Positions 18,023 to 27,591 of a stretch of DNA of 64,000 bases are shown one piece after another. The stretch is from NCBI GenBank assembly GCA_022414725.1, contig CM039462.1, positions 3,677,936 through 3,741,935 of the forward strand, in the 5' to 3' direction. Within the stretch, counting starts at the first letter, position 1. Every line of letters begins with the position of its first letter. The DNA comes from Microglena sp. YARC (Eukaryota > Chlorophyta > Chlorophyceae > Chlamydomonadales > Chlamydomonadaceae). The position numbers and the translations under genes were made by a program. Under the pieces are notes generated by a model. It had not been told where the DNA came from, did not search any database, and saw only the letters and a list, made by a program, of their open reading frames with translations.

Positions 18023-20203
18023 ATGCAACTTCCGCGAGGGCCTCCCGCTAATTTTGAGAAACTCCACGACAAGAATGGAGAATCTTGGACGCGCGGGATG
18101 CGCAGTGTCATTATCAGCAATGGCTGCGACCGTGTCCTTCCTAAGGAGGACCCGGGTCCTCTTGATGATTGGCTAGACGTCTGTGCACCAGCTGCCTCTG
18201 CTAGCGGTCATGAGAGTCCTTCCGCCATCGTGGAAGTAACCCCCCCCAATCAATCCTCCACCTTTACGGCTCCTTCTGCTACTGTCCGACGTCTCTCTCC
18301 TGAGATTGAGGACGTTCTGATGCGACTCTGCTGTGCTTCCACTCAGATTATCCAGTACGCAAGGGCGCCTCCACCTCCTGATGCCCGTTTTGACTACGAC
18401 TATCAAGAACTTGCTCGTCATCGCCGTGAAGATGGCTATGCTGATGACTCTGATGATGGTGATGAAGATCTGCAGAGTGCTATGAGTGGTGACTTCGGTG
18501 GAGTCACTCCTTCCACTGCTACTCGAGTGTTCAATTCTACCGTCTCTCCTGTGTATGAGCCTCTGTCGGCACCTGCTCTTGCGCCTTCCCCGGAGTTTAA
18601 GCCTGAGCCAGTCTCTGCGCCTCTGCTTGCGCCCCTTCCACCTGTCCACCCGGAGGTGGCCAGGCCGTCTTTGATGCAGAAGTCTGCGTCTTTCACCTTG
18701 CCTCCGGACCGAGGTCTGTCTGGCTACAATACTCGTGCTCGAGAGGCTTCTGCTGCTGCTGCTGGCCGCGCATCCTTTGCTGGCCCTTCGCAGGAGCCCC
18801 CTCCACCCCCGCCTCCGCCTGTGGAGCAGCTTCCTGCACCTGGCCCTCCGCCATATGTGCCTCCTTCGCTGTCATGCGACTCCTGGGAGCATCTGCTCGA
18901 TGGCGGACATCCTCTGCGTCTATCCCTGCAGGACTGCCGTCTTATCCGCCAAGCTCAACATGCTGGGGAATCCTTGGACCGCACTCTGTACGGTAGGCTG
19001 GATATGACTGCCACTCAGGCTATGGTTGATAGCAAGGGTCGCCCTAGGCCTAGGCGTGTGATGGCTTATTCTGAGCTAGGTCTAGAGTGTCGGGCTTTTC
19101 TGGGACCTGTTATGCCAGGGATTAACTACCCTCCTGCTAATGGTGTGACCTTTGGAGGGGTTGGGCGTAGGAACAGTGACCTGCGAGGTTACCAGTTTGT
19201 TAAGGTGCCACTCCCTTTCTGTCCTGTTCGTCCTGATTTCGAGCTCATTGTGCGTGTTGCGCGTTCCCTAGATCTCATCAGGAACTTAGATGACCAGCGC
19301 GCTTATGACGCTGGTCTTGCTGCTGAGTATTTTCTGGGGATTCGTGAGTCTTTAGCTCCTCGGTATGCTCCTCCTGCTGCTGGAACTTCGGCCTCTCATG
19401 GTGAGTCTAGTGTCGATCCTGCACTGTTGGGTTTCAGTGCGCTTACCCTACCCCGCCAAGAGTTCATGATCTTATCCATGATGCTTGCCAACATGACGGA
19501 TGCCCTAGTCAAGGTGTATAGGGACTTTGCTTCACCTCGGGATATCTTTTTGCATATCCGGAGGCAGCAGTCAGATGCCCTTGCCTCGCGTGTCCCTCTC
19601 TTGCTGAAGGAGTATCATGCTTCGGTCATGGGCACTCATGAGCAGGTTGACGCTTTCTTTCGTCGGGTTCGCGGTATGTGCACTGACCTGCGCAGTGCTG
19701 GGTTTCCGCAGACTCAGCGTCACGCCATGGGCATTATAGTTCAAGGTGCGAGTCTGCCCCGGTTCGAAACGCTGCGGATTAAGTATGGTATCCTGATATA
19801 CAACCAGCAACCTGTTGAGTACTGGTCCTGTCTAGAGGAATATCAGCAGCTAGATATTCTAAACATAGCGCTCCCTCAGTCGGATTCCAGGCATCCTGGT
19901 TGGTCCCGGACCGCTCCTCAGTTTCCTGCTAATGCTGCATTTCAGCGGCGGCAGAAGACTGGTGGTGGTTCTGGGTCGAACAAGAGGCGCCTGGAATGCA
20001 CCTGGGGACCATGCCCCCACAAGGATGGTCACTCGGAGGACCGTTGCTGGACGAAGTTCCCTGCCCTGCGAAGGGTCCCTGGTCGTGCAGAACCAACGCT
20101 TCCTTCACCGTTGCCTGCTAACCTGGCCCTTCCAGGTCACCTTACTCCAAAGCAATTGTCTTCCTTGCAGGCTCAAATTGATGGGTTTGCTATGCAGAAG
20201 TAG
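18023..20203 (+). CDS. E2 gag
   Basis: 726 residues, starting MQLPRGPPANFEKL. The order is an N-terminal part, an acidic segment (DDSDDGDEDL), proline-rich linkers (around residues 180-300), a conserved structured region from about residue 350, and a zinc finger at residues 659-675. That finger is CTWGPCPHKDGHSEDRC, with spacing CX4CX5HX4C rather than the usual CX2CX4HX4C. It would form the particle and package RNA. It ends at TAG 20201-20203, and the same frame continues open into protease. It is long for a copia gag because of the extra N-terminal and proline-rich part. Confidence 0.93.
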   Translation: MQLPRGPPANFEKLHDKNGESWTRGMRSVIISNGCDRVLPKEDPGPLDDWLDVCAPAASASGHESPSAIVEVTPPNQSSTFTAPSATVRRLSPEIEDVLMRLCCASTQIIQYARAPPPPDARFDYDYQELARHRREDGYADDSDDGDEDLQSAMSGDFGGVTPSTATRVFNSTVSPVYEPLSAPALAPSPEFKPEPVSAPLLAPLPPVHPEVARPSLMQKSASFTLPPDRGLSGYNTRAREASAAAAGRASFAGPSQEPPPPPPPPVEQLPAPGPPPYVPPSLSCDSWEHLLDGGHPLRLSLQDCRLIRQAQHAGESLDRTLYGRLDMTATQAMVDSKGRPRPRRVMAYSELGLECRAFLGPVMPGINYPPANGVTFGGVGRRNSDLRGYQFVKVPLPFCPVRPDFELIVRVARSLDLIRNLDDQRAYDAGLAAEYFLGIRESLAPRYAPPAAGTSASHGESSVDPALLGFSALTLPRQEFMILSMMLANMTDALVKVYRDFASPRDIFLHIRRQQSDALASRVPLLLKEYHASVMGTHEQVDAFFRRVRGMCTDLRSAGFPQTQRHAMGIIVQGASLPRFETLRIKYGILIYNQQPVEYWSCLEEYQQLDILNIALPQSDSRHPGWSRTAPQFPANAAFQRRQKTGGGSGSNKRRLECTWGPCPHKDGHSEDRCWTKFPALRRVPGRAEPTLPSPLPANLALPGHLTPKQLSSLQAQIDGFAMQK

Positions 20204-20212
20204 CAGGTAAGC
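20201..20212 (+). promoter_or_regulatory. E2 gag UAG with downstream donor-like sequence
   Basis: TAG CAG|GTAAGC. Readthrough would fuse gag to protease without a frame change. The CAG|GTAAGC is also a near-perfect 5' splice site. The 28 bases after the stop are almost the same in E1. See the findings. Confidence 0.5.
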
Positions 20213-20641
20213 CCTGTCCTATTCTCCTGCACCTCTAGGTTCTCAAATGTGTGTAGTCCGAGCCTGTCTGAGGGTGTCTGGCATGTGGATTCTGGAGCTG
20301 GAATGTCCATCACAGGTGATAGATCTTTGTTCACTGTGTTTGATGTTCCACTGAATCTGCCATCAGTTCGATTTGGTGATGGTGTGGTTCAACGGGCGGT
20401 AGGTAAGGGATCCATTGAGTTATGTAGTGATTGGTTACCAACACCAATCATTCTAACTAATGTTCTCTACATACCTCACTGTCCGGTGAACCTCCTGTCA
20501 GTAAATGCTGTGGCTCATTCTCTCCACTGCAAGATTTCTTTTGATAGTATTAGTTGCACTGCCACTCAGGGCTCTTCTATTCTCTGGTCCTTCCCTGCCT
20601 CCAGTGATGGTGTTTACAAGTTGGCATGTAGGCCTTGTTAA
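20204..20641 (+). CDS. E2 pol part 1: aspartic protease
   Basis: In frame with gag. An ATG is available at 20249 but readthrough needs none. The active site VWHVDSGAGMSITGDRSLF has its D-S-G at 20288-20296, followed by the copia protease pattern (LTNVLYIPHCPVNLLSV). It cleaves the polyprotein. It stops at TAA 20639-20641 after ACRPC. E1 has CAC at this codon and continues in frame, so the TAA looks like a point mutation that disables this copy. Confidence 0.88.
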   Translation, partial: QVSPVLFSCTSRFSNVCSPSLSEGVWHVDSGAGMSITGDRSLFTVFDVPLNLPSVRFGDGVVQRAVGKGSIELCSDWLPTPIILTNVLYIPHCPVNLLSVNAVAHSLHCKISFDSISCTATQGSSILWSFPASSDGVYKLACRPC

Positions 20642-23600
20642 ACCACCAGTGGCTGTTCGGTTGGTGCTGACAATTACCCAGCTTTTGCACTTGATGTTGA
20701 TGAGGACGGTGGAGTTGTTATCCCTACCACTCCTGAATGGCTGTGGCATAGGCGGCTGGGTCACCCCGGCTATGATGCCATGCACAGACTTGTCAAGAAG
20801 GGTATGGTTAAGAACTTACCCCTCTCACTCAACCAGGTCCAAAAACTGGCTAAGATCCCTTGTGATGCTTGTCAAAAGGCTAAGGGCAAACGTCTCCCTT
20901 TTCCTAAAGCAAGCACTACTCCGATCAATGCACCTCTCCAACGCCTTCACTTGGACATTATGGGGCCAGTTCATATTAGAGGTCTGCGAGGGGAGTTTTA
21001 TATTCTGTGCCTCACAGACCAACACTCTGGCTATGCTGAAGTGTTGTGCTTGAGGACCAGGGATGAAGCTCCCTTAGCAGTTCAGACTATCATCCTCAGA
21101 TGGATGAATCAGCTGCACGGGTTTGCCTTTAAGTGCCTGAGGTCTGACAGGGCTAAGGAGTTTATAGTAAAGTGGTTTGAGGATTGGCTGATATCGGTTG
21201 GGGCAGTGCATGAGTTATCTTTGGCATACACTGCACAGCAGAATGCAACTGTGGAGAGGTACAATGGGGTCTTACAGTCTATAGCTAGGAGCATCCACCT
21301 GGAGTCTAAGCTAACTAAGTCTTTCTGGCCCTATGCCTTCCTAGCTGCGTGTTACCTTCGTAATCGCTTGCCCAATCAGGGAGATAAGACTCCTCATGAG
21401 CTTTTCTTTGGGGTTCAGCCTGATGTGTCGATGTTGCGCGTGTTCGGATGCCCTTGCTACGTTACGTTAGTCAATGGGAAGAAGCGCAACAAGCTGGACG
21501 AAAGGGCGTTATCTGGTAGACTGGTTGGGTATTCCCTGGTGAGTAAGGGTTATTTTGTTTGGGTTCCTAAGTTGCGCCAGGTAGTAGAGAGTCGTGATGT
21601 ACTCTTCTATGAGCAGTTTGATCATAACTGTATTCCTGGGCTATCTCCCTATGACGGGTCGCCGTATGTCTCTCGCATCCCTGCCGCTATCAACGGACAT
21701 ATGCCTGTGCCTACGGTTTATTCCCTTGACCCTTTGCTAACCCCAATTGTCGACCGCTGCCCTGATCATGGGATGACCTTGCGTCCCAGGTCAGGGGCTA
21801 ATGGTGCTGTATTGTGTGTGAAGGCACTGGGCGGGCGAGATTCTGCAGTTCTTTCAGATAAAATCTTAGCCGAATCGCAGGGGGTCGCCAGGCCCTCCTC
21901 TGCGCCACATTTCGTCGGTGAAGATTTAGGATTACGACAGCCTTCGATCATAGTGGTACCTGGATCAGGTCCATTGACTAATAGTCGCCAACCTCCGACC
22001 ACCTCGGATGGCTCGCGGGTGTCGTTCATTCAGACGCCTCCTGTCGTCCCTGGTGGATTACTCGGGTCAAGCCCATGTGATGATGTAGCCGTTGCCGATA
22101 GTGCAAGTGATGATCTGGAACACTGGTCGGGTTCCGATACTGCGTATGGCTGGGGTGTTCCGGTCGACCCAGGCTTCGTTGATATAGAGGCAAATAAGGC
22201 CGGCCCTGTTCAACCAGGCAGTAGTTCTGCACTGGGGGCTATACTACCGGTTACTGCTGATACTGCTGATATCCCCGCTGCTCATGTACAAGTACACTGC
22301 TTGTACGTGGGAGCATACATTTCCACTTCCACTGAACTGACCTTCAAAGCTGCCATGCTTCCCACCAACCCTGACAGGGATCAATGGCTCCTTGCTATCA
22401 AGGATGAGATGGCGTCCCTACATGCCCATGGCACTTGGGCGCTCACTCCACTGCCTCCTAAACAGAGGGTCCTGTCTGGCAGGTGGTTATTTGTGAAGAA
22501 GGTTGGGGTTGATGGTTCTATTCGCTTCAAGGCACGTTTTGTGGTTCGTGGTTTTCTGCAGCGTCCTGGGTTGGATTTTCATGATGTATATGCCCCCGTT
22601 TCTTCTAAAGCAGGTCTGAGGGTGCTCCTGGCTGCCATCACTCATAGGAAGATGTTTGTTCGGCAGCTGGACATCAAGACTGCATTTCTGAATGCTCCCC
22701 TTGAACCTGGTCTGGACCTGTACTGCCACCAGCCTGAGGGCTTTAAGGTACTTGGTCCTAACGGTGTTCCCCTTGTGTGCAAGCTGATCAAGTCCCTTTA
22801 TGGTTTGAAACAGGCGCCCAGGGCTTGGAGTATGGATGTCAAGCGGGTTTTGGTTGCACATGGTTTTATTATGTGCAAGGCGGAACCTGCTCTGTATTTT
22901 AGGAGGGATTCTAATGGTGGGTGGAGCTATGTCCTAACCTATGTTGATGATTTTATCTGTGCTTTTAGTGAGCTGGATAGGTATGTTTTGCTGATCAAGG
23001 CTATGGAGAAAGCTGGCTGGGAGGTCAAAGAGATGGGTGTGCCGGTTCAGTTCCTCTCCTTGGACATGGCTTGTACACTTGACTCTGACGGCAGGTGTGT
23101 TCAGATCAACCTCTCCCAGCACTCCTACATTGTTGATCTGGTGGAGCAGTTTGGTCTTACTGCTGCTGCCAAGCCCAGGTTTGGTGCCCCCATGGACAAG
23201 TCCACCGTCACTGACCCACCTGGAGAACCCCTGTCCTCTAATAGCCAGTACCTCTCTCTTGTTGGTGCTTTGCTATACCTGGCTACTTGCACCAGGCCTG
23301 ATATTGCCTTTGCTGTGAGCTACCTGTCCAGGTTTTCTGCTCACCCTACCGTCCCCCTGTGGGGGGCAGCCAAGCGTTTGCTTTTGTATTTGAGGTCACA
23401 TTACCACCTGGGACTCACTTACACACACAGCCCTGATTTCTCTTTTACTGTCTTTAGTGACTCATCCTTTGCTGATGATGGGTCTGACAGGAGATCTCAG
23501 ACTGGCTTTGCTGTCCTGGCTGGAGGGTGCATAGTGAACTGGATGAGCAAGAGGCAGCCTACAGTTGCCATTAGCTCTTGTGAGGCTGAGTATCAGGCCC

Positions 23601-23911
23601 TGTCTCAGGCTGCCAGGGAGGTGCAATGGTTGAAGAAGTTGAGGGTGGATCTGGGTCTGCCTTGTGATTTAGTTACCATTCAGGGTGACAACATAGGGTC
23701 CCTGAGATGGGCCAATGACTGGCAGCTCCTCCCTCGCAGCAAGCACATTGATGTTATTCATCACTACATCAAGGAGCTGGTGGAGGATGGTTCACTAGAT
23801 GTTGCCTATGTTAACACCAAGGACAACTGTGCTGACCCCTTCACCAAGCCCCTTGATCCTGCTGTGTTCTGGAGGTTTATGCGGATGCTTGGGATGACCG
23901 CTTCTTCTTAG
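20642..23911 (+). CDS. E2 pol part 2: integrase, reverse transcriptase, RNase H
   Basis: The frame is open right after the TAA. The first ATG is at 20780, but the coding pattern starts earlier (ADNYPAFALDVDEDGGV...WLWHRRLGHPGYDAM). The integrase has the HX3-5H...CX2C zinc site (CDACQKAK) and catalytic LHLDIMGPV, LRSDRAKEF and NATVERYN. RT has RQLDIKTAFLNA, YGLKQAPRAW and TYVDDFICAF. RNase H has SDSSFADDGSDRRSQTGF, SSCEAEYQAL and HIDVIHHYIKEL. It ends ADPFTKPLDPAVFW...MTASS. All catalytic residues that I can place are intact. Confidence 0.95.
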   Translation, partial: TTSGCSVGADNYPAFALDVDEDGGVVIPTTPEWLWHRRLGHPGYDAMHRLVKKGMVKNLPLSLNQVQKLAKIPCDACQKAKGKRLPFPKASTTPINAPLQRLHLDIMGPVHIRGLRGEFYILCLTDQHSGYAEVLCLRTRDEAPLAVQTIILRWMNQLHGFAFKCLRSDRAKEFIVKWFEDWLISVGAVHELSLAYTAQQNATVERYNGVLQSIARSIHLESKLTKSFWPYAFLAACYLRNRLPNQGDKTPHELFFGVQPDVSMLRVFGCPCYVTLVNGKKRNKLDERALSGRLVGYSLVSKGYFVWVPKLRQVVESRDVLFYEQFDHNCIPGLSPYDGSPYVSRIPAAINGHMPVPTVYSLDPLLTPIVDRCPDHGMTLRPRSGANGAVLCVKALGGRDSAVLSDKILAESQGVARPSSAPHFVGEDLGLRQPSIIVVPGSGPLTNSRQPPTTSDGSRVSFIQTPPVVPGGLLGSSPCDDVAVADSASDDLEHWSGSDTAYGWGVPVDPGFVDIEANKAGPVQPGSSSALGAILPVTADTADIPAAHVQVHCLYVGAYISTSTELTFKAAMLPTNPDRDQWLLAIKDEMASLHAHGTWALTPLPPKQRVLSGRWLFVKKVGVDGSIRFKARFVVRGFLQRPGLDFHDVYAPVSSKAGLRVLLAAITHRKMFVRQLDIKTAFLNAPLEPGLDLYCHQPEGFKVLGPNGVPLVCKLIKSLYGLKQAPRAWSMDVKRVLVAHGFIMCKAEPALYFRRDSNGGWSYVLTYVDDFICAFSELDRYVLLIKAMEKAGWEVKEMGVPVQFLSLDMACTLDSDGRCVQINLSQHSYIVDLVEQFGLTAAAKPRFGAPMDKSTVTDPPGEPLSSNSQYLSLVGALLYLATCTRPDIAFAVSYLSRFSAHPTVPLWGAAKRLLLYLRSHYHLGLTYTHSPDFSFTVFSDSSFADDGSDRRSQTGFAVLAGGCIVNWMSKRQPTVAISSCEAEYQALSQAAREVQWLKKLRVDLGLPCDLVTIQGDNIGSLRWANDWQLLPRSKHIDVIHHYIKELVEDGSLDVAYVNTKDNCADPFTKPLDPAVFWRFMRMLGMTASS

Positions 23912-24223
23912 GGTAATTTTTTTTTGTTACATCGGTTTCTTTGGTTATCATTGTATGGCATTAGGTTCCTATTCCCGGATTGGGTTTTCTATACCGTTGT
24001 TACCCATCTTTGATGTTCGGTTTTCATCTTTTTCTAACTTGGCAAATTTTGGTTTTTGCCGTGTTTCATTCCTTCCTATAAACCTTTGGGTTTCCATTTG
24101 AAGTTCTCTCGATTTTTCGAAGTTCTTTGATTTTTTTTTTTCCAATCTGTTACATATAATTCTATGTCACCAGTGCCATAGGTGGAGAAGTAGTATTGTA
24201 TGTCACCTGTGTCATAGGTGGAG
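23912..24223 (+). other. E2 3' non-coding region and polypurine tract
   Basis: T-rich, with several T runs. Two copies of CATAGGTGGAG lie at about 24176 and 24212, the last against the LTR. It is homologous in position to 8862-9185 of E1. Confidence 0.7.
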
Positions 24224-24524
24224 TGTCAGCATGAATTGCGGTGCTCTCACGCGTTTTATGACTTGGTGACTACTTATGTACTTCCTTAGAACTATCGGTC
24301 CTGACAGTACTATGTCAGCTTCCTGTTGACTCCTTCATCGGTTCTTCTGACACGCGCTGTCTAACCTGTACCCTGATCAGGTTCCAGGCTACCGCCCCCC
24401 TTTCCTCCGCTGGTGTCCCTTTATGGTTCCACTGTCTTTTGTAATATCATTCTCGTCTCCGCATTTATAGATTGGCGTGCTGCACACACTAAGTCCACTC
24501 TCCGGAGTGTTATCCAAGCTGATA
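24224..24524 (+). repeat. E2 3' LTR
   Basis: 301 bp, the partner of 17685-17985, followed by the CCCGC target duplication. Confidence 0.95.
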
Positions 24525-24657
24525 CCCGCATCTATCGGAGGGAAAGAAAAGGTGAAACACCCAAACGAGACGTGCGTGGGCTCGAAATATACTTGCAGAA
24601 CACAAGTTGGTCCCGGAGGAGACCATTTAACATCCCTTTCGTGCCAACTCCGGATCC

Positions 24658-26010
24658 TTAGACGGAAGGATTCTTGCGTTTCGTGCGAGAGCCGGTACGA
24701 TAGTCGCGGTCTCTTTGAGACCGTTGCAGCCAAGCTGTAACAATCTGGGGCGACTTCTTATCGATGTCCTTGGCGGATTCCCAAGTGTCTTGTTCGATAC
24801 CGTAACCCGCCCAACGGATGAGGTATTCCTCTCGGCGTTTGGAAGAGTTTTTAATCACGCGCGATTTCTGGCGCATGATACATGCTGCTGTCCAAGTGGG
24901 CGAACCATAGGTGTCGAACTCCAAGGGCTGACCGAGGTGCGGTTGACCGTCAGAGTGCCAAGGTTTGAGAAGGCCGACATGGAACACCGGATGAAGCTTC
25001 ATCATTTTCGGGAGGTCCAGGCGACACGCCGTAACCTGTTGGACGTCCTGAGTGACTTCGTCTCGCGGACCAACTACTCCAGAAATTGTATATGGTCCGA
25101 CCCATCGAGGGACAAATTTAGGCTTGCCTGTTGCCTTGAATTTCATATTTCTGGTGAAAAGGAGGACCTGTTCTCCAACTGAAAACGTCACTTCGCGGCG
25201 ACGCGTGTCGTAATTCGCTTTTTGCCTACTTTGGGCTGCCTTCAGGCAGTCTCTGCAATGGTTTTGGCGGTCAATGTGGGATGCCCACCATGACTTAGCA
25301 GCTGGGCATTTGGAGTCTACCTCAGCGGCCATGGGGGTACGAGGGTCATAACCCAAGTACGCACGAAATGGGGTATTTTGGATAGATTCCTGCCACGAGT
25401 TGTTAATAGCAAACTCAACAAGAGCCAACGATTGGTCCCAATCATCGTGGTAAGGACCGACGTGATGGCGAATCATATCCTCGATAACGCGATTCATACG
25501 TTCCGTTTGACCGTCGGTTTGAGGGTGGAAAGCGGTCGAAAATGCCTGTCGTGTTCCCATGAGGCGCTGAAGTTCTGAGCCGAAATGGCCTGTGAACCGG
25601 GCGTCTCGATCAGTGAGCAACTTCTTAGGGATGCCGTGGTGGCGGACCACTGTGTCCAAATAAATAGCTGCAAAGCCAACAGCCGAAACTGTAGTCGAAC
25701 ATGGTGCGACATGCACCATTTTGGACAGCTTATCCACGAAAACGGCAATAGCATCATGACCCGAAGTCGTAGGAGGCAGAGCTGTTATCAAATCTGTGCT
25801 TACACAATCCCCAAACTGTAAAGGGATTTCGACCGGGACCAACGTGCCACCAGGCTTTAAGTTCCCTGGCTTGTTGGTCTGACACGAATGACAACGTTTG
25901 ATGAAGTCCTTGACGTCGTCATTGACACCATCCCAAGTGAATGTACGGGTGACCAGCTCAAGGGTTTTCGTGCGACCGCAATGACCCATATAAATCGGAT
26001 CATGCTGTTC
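24658..26010 (-). CDS. E3 pol C-terminus: integrase with chromodomain
   Basis: The frame enters from the E4 insertion point at 26010 as REQHDPIYMGHCGRTKTLELV, a gypsy H2C2 zinc site completed by KRCHSCQTNKPG. The core has catalytic STDLITALPPT, LLTDRDARFTGHF and TDGQTERMNRVIEDM. Then come the GPY/F motif (VPRWVGPYTISGVVG) and a C-terminal chromodomain (EEYLIRWAGYGIEQDTWE). The basic tail ends TKRKNPSV. It would insert cDNA, with the chromodomain directing it to marked chromatin. Upstream RT and RNase H lie across E4 and are mostly lost. Confidence 0.92.
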   Translation of the reverse strand, partial: EQHDPIYMGHCGRTKTLELVTRTFTWDGVNDDVKDFIKRCHSCQTNKPGNLKPGGTLVPVEIPLQFGDCVSTDLITALPPTTSGHDAIAVFVDKLSKMVHVAPCSTTVSAVGFAAIYLDTVVRHHGIPKKLLTDRDARFTGHFGSELQRLMGTRQAFSTAFHPQTDGQTERMNRVIEDMIRHHVGPYHDDWDQSLALVEFAINNSWQESIQNTPFRAYLGYDPRTPMAAEVDSKCPAAKSWWASHIDRQNHCRDCLKAAQSRQKANYDTRRREVTFSVGEQVLLFTRNMKFKATGKPKFVPRWVGPYTISGVVGPRDEVTQDVQQVTACRLDLPKMMKLHPVFHVGLLKPWHSDGQPHLGQPLEFDTYGSPTWTAACIMRQKSRVIKNSSKRREEYLIRWAGYGIEQDTWESAKDIDKKSPQIVTAWLQRSQRDRDYRTGSRTKRKNPSV

Positions 26011-26015
26011 CCGGA

Positions 26016-26261
26016 TGTAGTATTCCGGAGCGTGTGCAAAGCACAGAGACGAAGGGAAGACGGTATGGATAAGGTCTTAACAATTAGATAAGCATTGGGT
26101 CAATGCGCTAGGATAAAGTACTGGGATGCAACGGTACCTCATGGTACCGGCATCAGTGTCCGTGCCATAGCTGGCAGCGGCACGGCAGTACAGTGCAGCA
26201 GGGAGGAGTCCTGTGCACTCTAAGTCACTCTAGGTGAGCCGGTGAAACCCGGTGAATAACA
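26016..26261 (-). repeat. E4 3' LTR
   Basis: TGTTATTCACC...GGAATACTACA on the minus strand, with a G-rich polypurine tract just upstream (AATTGGGGGGGA). It contains the hairpin-forming GGTACC-tcat-GGTACC. Confidence 0.92.
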
Positions 26262-26631
26262 TCCCCCCCAATTCCTGGTATTCTTCATCCTGGAGAATTC
26301 CGGGAATTAGAGGAGTTTAAAAGAAAACTAGAGGGACTGAAACTATTCATAAGCAGGTTATGCTTAGAAAGATAAACTAGCAGGCTGACTTAAAAGGTGC
26401 AAGGAGAATCCTGTGGGACAGGGTGTCTGCTCTGGTCAGAAAAACTAAAATAGAAGAAAGCAGACAATCAGGATGCAATCAATCAATATTCTAGGAAAAG
26501 TCTGTCCCATGTCCAGGAGTCTAGGATTGAAGTTGCAGAGGTGACTGGTGGGAAGTCAAATCTAAAGGCTGCAAGGGAATCCATGTAATCTTATCAACTA
26601 TCAACTGCTGGCTAGCTATTGGGTCAGAGGA

Positions 26632-27591
26632 TCAGGTGTCATCAACTGGGTATGGGATCTGGTAGAACCCATCTCTCTTAAGCCTAGTTGTGATGGCCTG
26701 ATGCAGGTCATCCCACAGGTCAGCTGTAGGGTCAGAGTGAAAGACAGGAGGGCAGAAGTTGAGTATGAAACAGTCTTGCTGGTTCCAGGGCATGATGGCA
26801 TCATCAACGTAGATCAGGATAGGGCTGGGCTCTCCATCTGTCCTGATCTGGTGGGATTGCATGAGGAGTCCTGGCTGTCTGTGGGCTGCAGTGCAGTAGG
26901 CACTGACCATGGCTGCCTGCAGGCAAATGGTCCACTTCAATCTATCCTTCATACTAGCTGAGCAGGTGTCATACTTGTATATGAGAGTGGCTAGCAGCTT
27001 GGAGTGCAAGTGGATGGGACTGATAACTGGTGCAGGGTTGGTGGGCATATCCTGTTCCCTCCAGACTTGGTGTGGGAGGGACCTCAGGTACTTGTACCTT
27101 GCATAGAAATCGTGAATCAGGGTGTATAAGGGAACCCTGAGCATGTTGACTATGCAGGGTGGGGTGGGCAAGAGGATCATGTGATCTAGAATGTCCATCA
27201 GTTCCCCTAGGGGATAATACCCCTCCCTGTGGTCTTCCAGGGTGTAGCTGATGGCAGACATATGGGCGTTATTATTCTGGATGTCAGCTTGGGAGCCTGG
27301 CTCTGAGGTGGGAGGAGTGCTACCTGGTGAGAAATCTGTAATGCCAGTGGGGGTCATGGTTTGGAGGAGTATGTCCTCCTGGAACAGGGAAGGGGTGGCA
27401 GTTCTCAAGTCTGCAGGGTTTACTGCTGGCTCTACTAAGGGCTCTGCTGGTGCCTCTACTGATAGCACTACTGGCAGCTTTACTGGCTGTTCTACTGGTG
27501 GGTCTACTGGTGGCATGACTGGTACTTGTACTTGCTGGCTATTCTTCTGGCTGGCTACAGATGGGTATCTCTTCTTGTATATCTCTAGCAT
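26632..27591 (-). CDS. E4 C-terminal protein segment, unrecognised
   Basis: 319 codons. The N-terminal part has Pro/Val/Glu-rich short repeats (VEAPAEPLVEPAVNPA). The C-terminal half is better structured (YTLEDHREGYYPLGELMD, LIHDFYARYKYLRSLPHQVW) and ends YPVDDT. It overlaps the 27539-27865 frame by 53 bp in another frame, so the two were probably joined before a frameshift. ILIYVDDAIMPW superficially resembles the RT YxDD box, but no other RT motif surrounds it. Function unknown. Confidence 0.6.
   Translation of the reverse strand: MLEIYKKRYPSVASQKNSQQVQVPVMPPVDPPVEQPVKLPVVLSVEAPAEPLVEPAVNPADLRTATPSLFQEDILLQTMTPTGITDFSPGSTPPTSEPGSQADIQNNNAHMSAISYTLEDHREGYYPLGELMDILDHMILLPTPPCIVNMLRVPLYTLIHDFYARYKYLRSLPHQVWREQDMPTNPAPVISPIHLHSKLLATLIYKYDTCSASMKDRLKWTICLQAAMVSAYCTAAHRQPGLLMQSHQIRTDGEPSPILIYVDDAIMPWNQQDCFILNFCPPVFHSDPTADLWDDLHQAITTRLKRDGFYQIPYPVDDT

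Larger units (their letters stand above)
17685..24524 (+). mobile_element. Ty1/copia LTR retrotransposon E2, nearly intact
   Basis: 6,840 bp on the plus strand. The 301-bp LTRs (17685-17985 and 24224-24524) differ at two positions and are flanked by CCCGC (17680-17684 and 24525-24529). One reading frame runs from 18023 to 23911, broken only by TAG at 20201-20203 (the gag/pol border, shared with E1) and TAA at 20639-20641 (a His codon in E1). The domain order is gag, protease, integrase, RT, RNase H. It is inserted 33 bp upstream of the E3 3' LTR. Confidence 0.95.

Noticed and set aside
20204..20260. A tiny intron between gag and protease of E2 (GTAAGC...CTCTAG) removing the stop
   Set aside because: The TAG lies upstream of the donor, so splicing here would not remove it, and using the nearby acceptors creates new stops within a few codons.
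26700..26830. ILIYVDDAIMPW in E4 as a reverse transcriptase YxDD box
   Set aside because: None of the other RT motifs (FLNA, GLKQAPRAW, LDM) occurs at the expected distance, so it is taken as coincidence.
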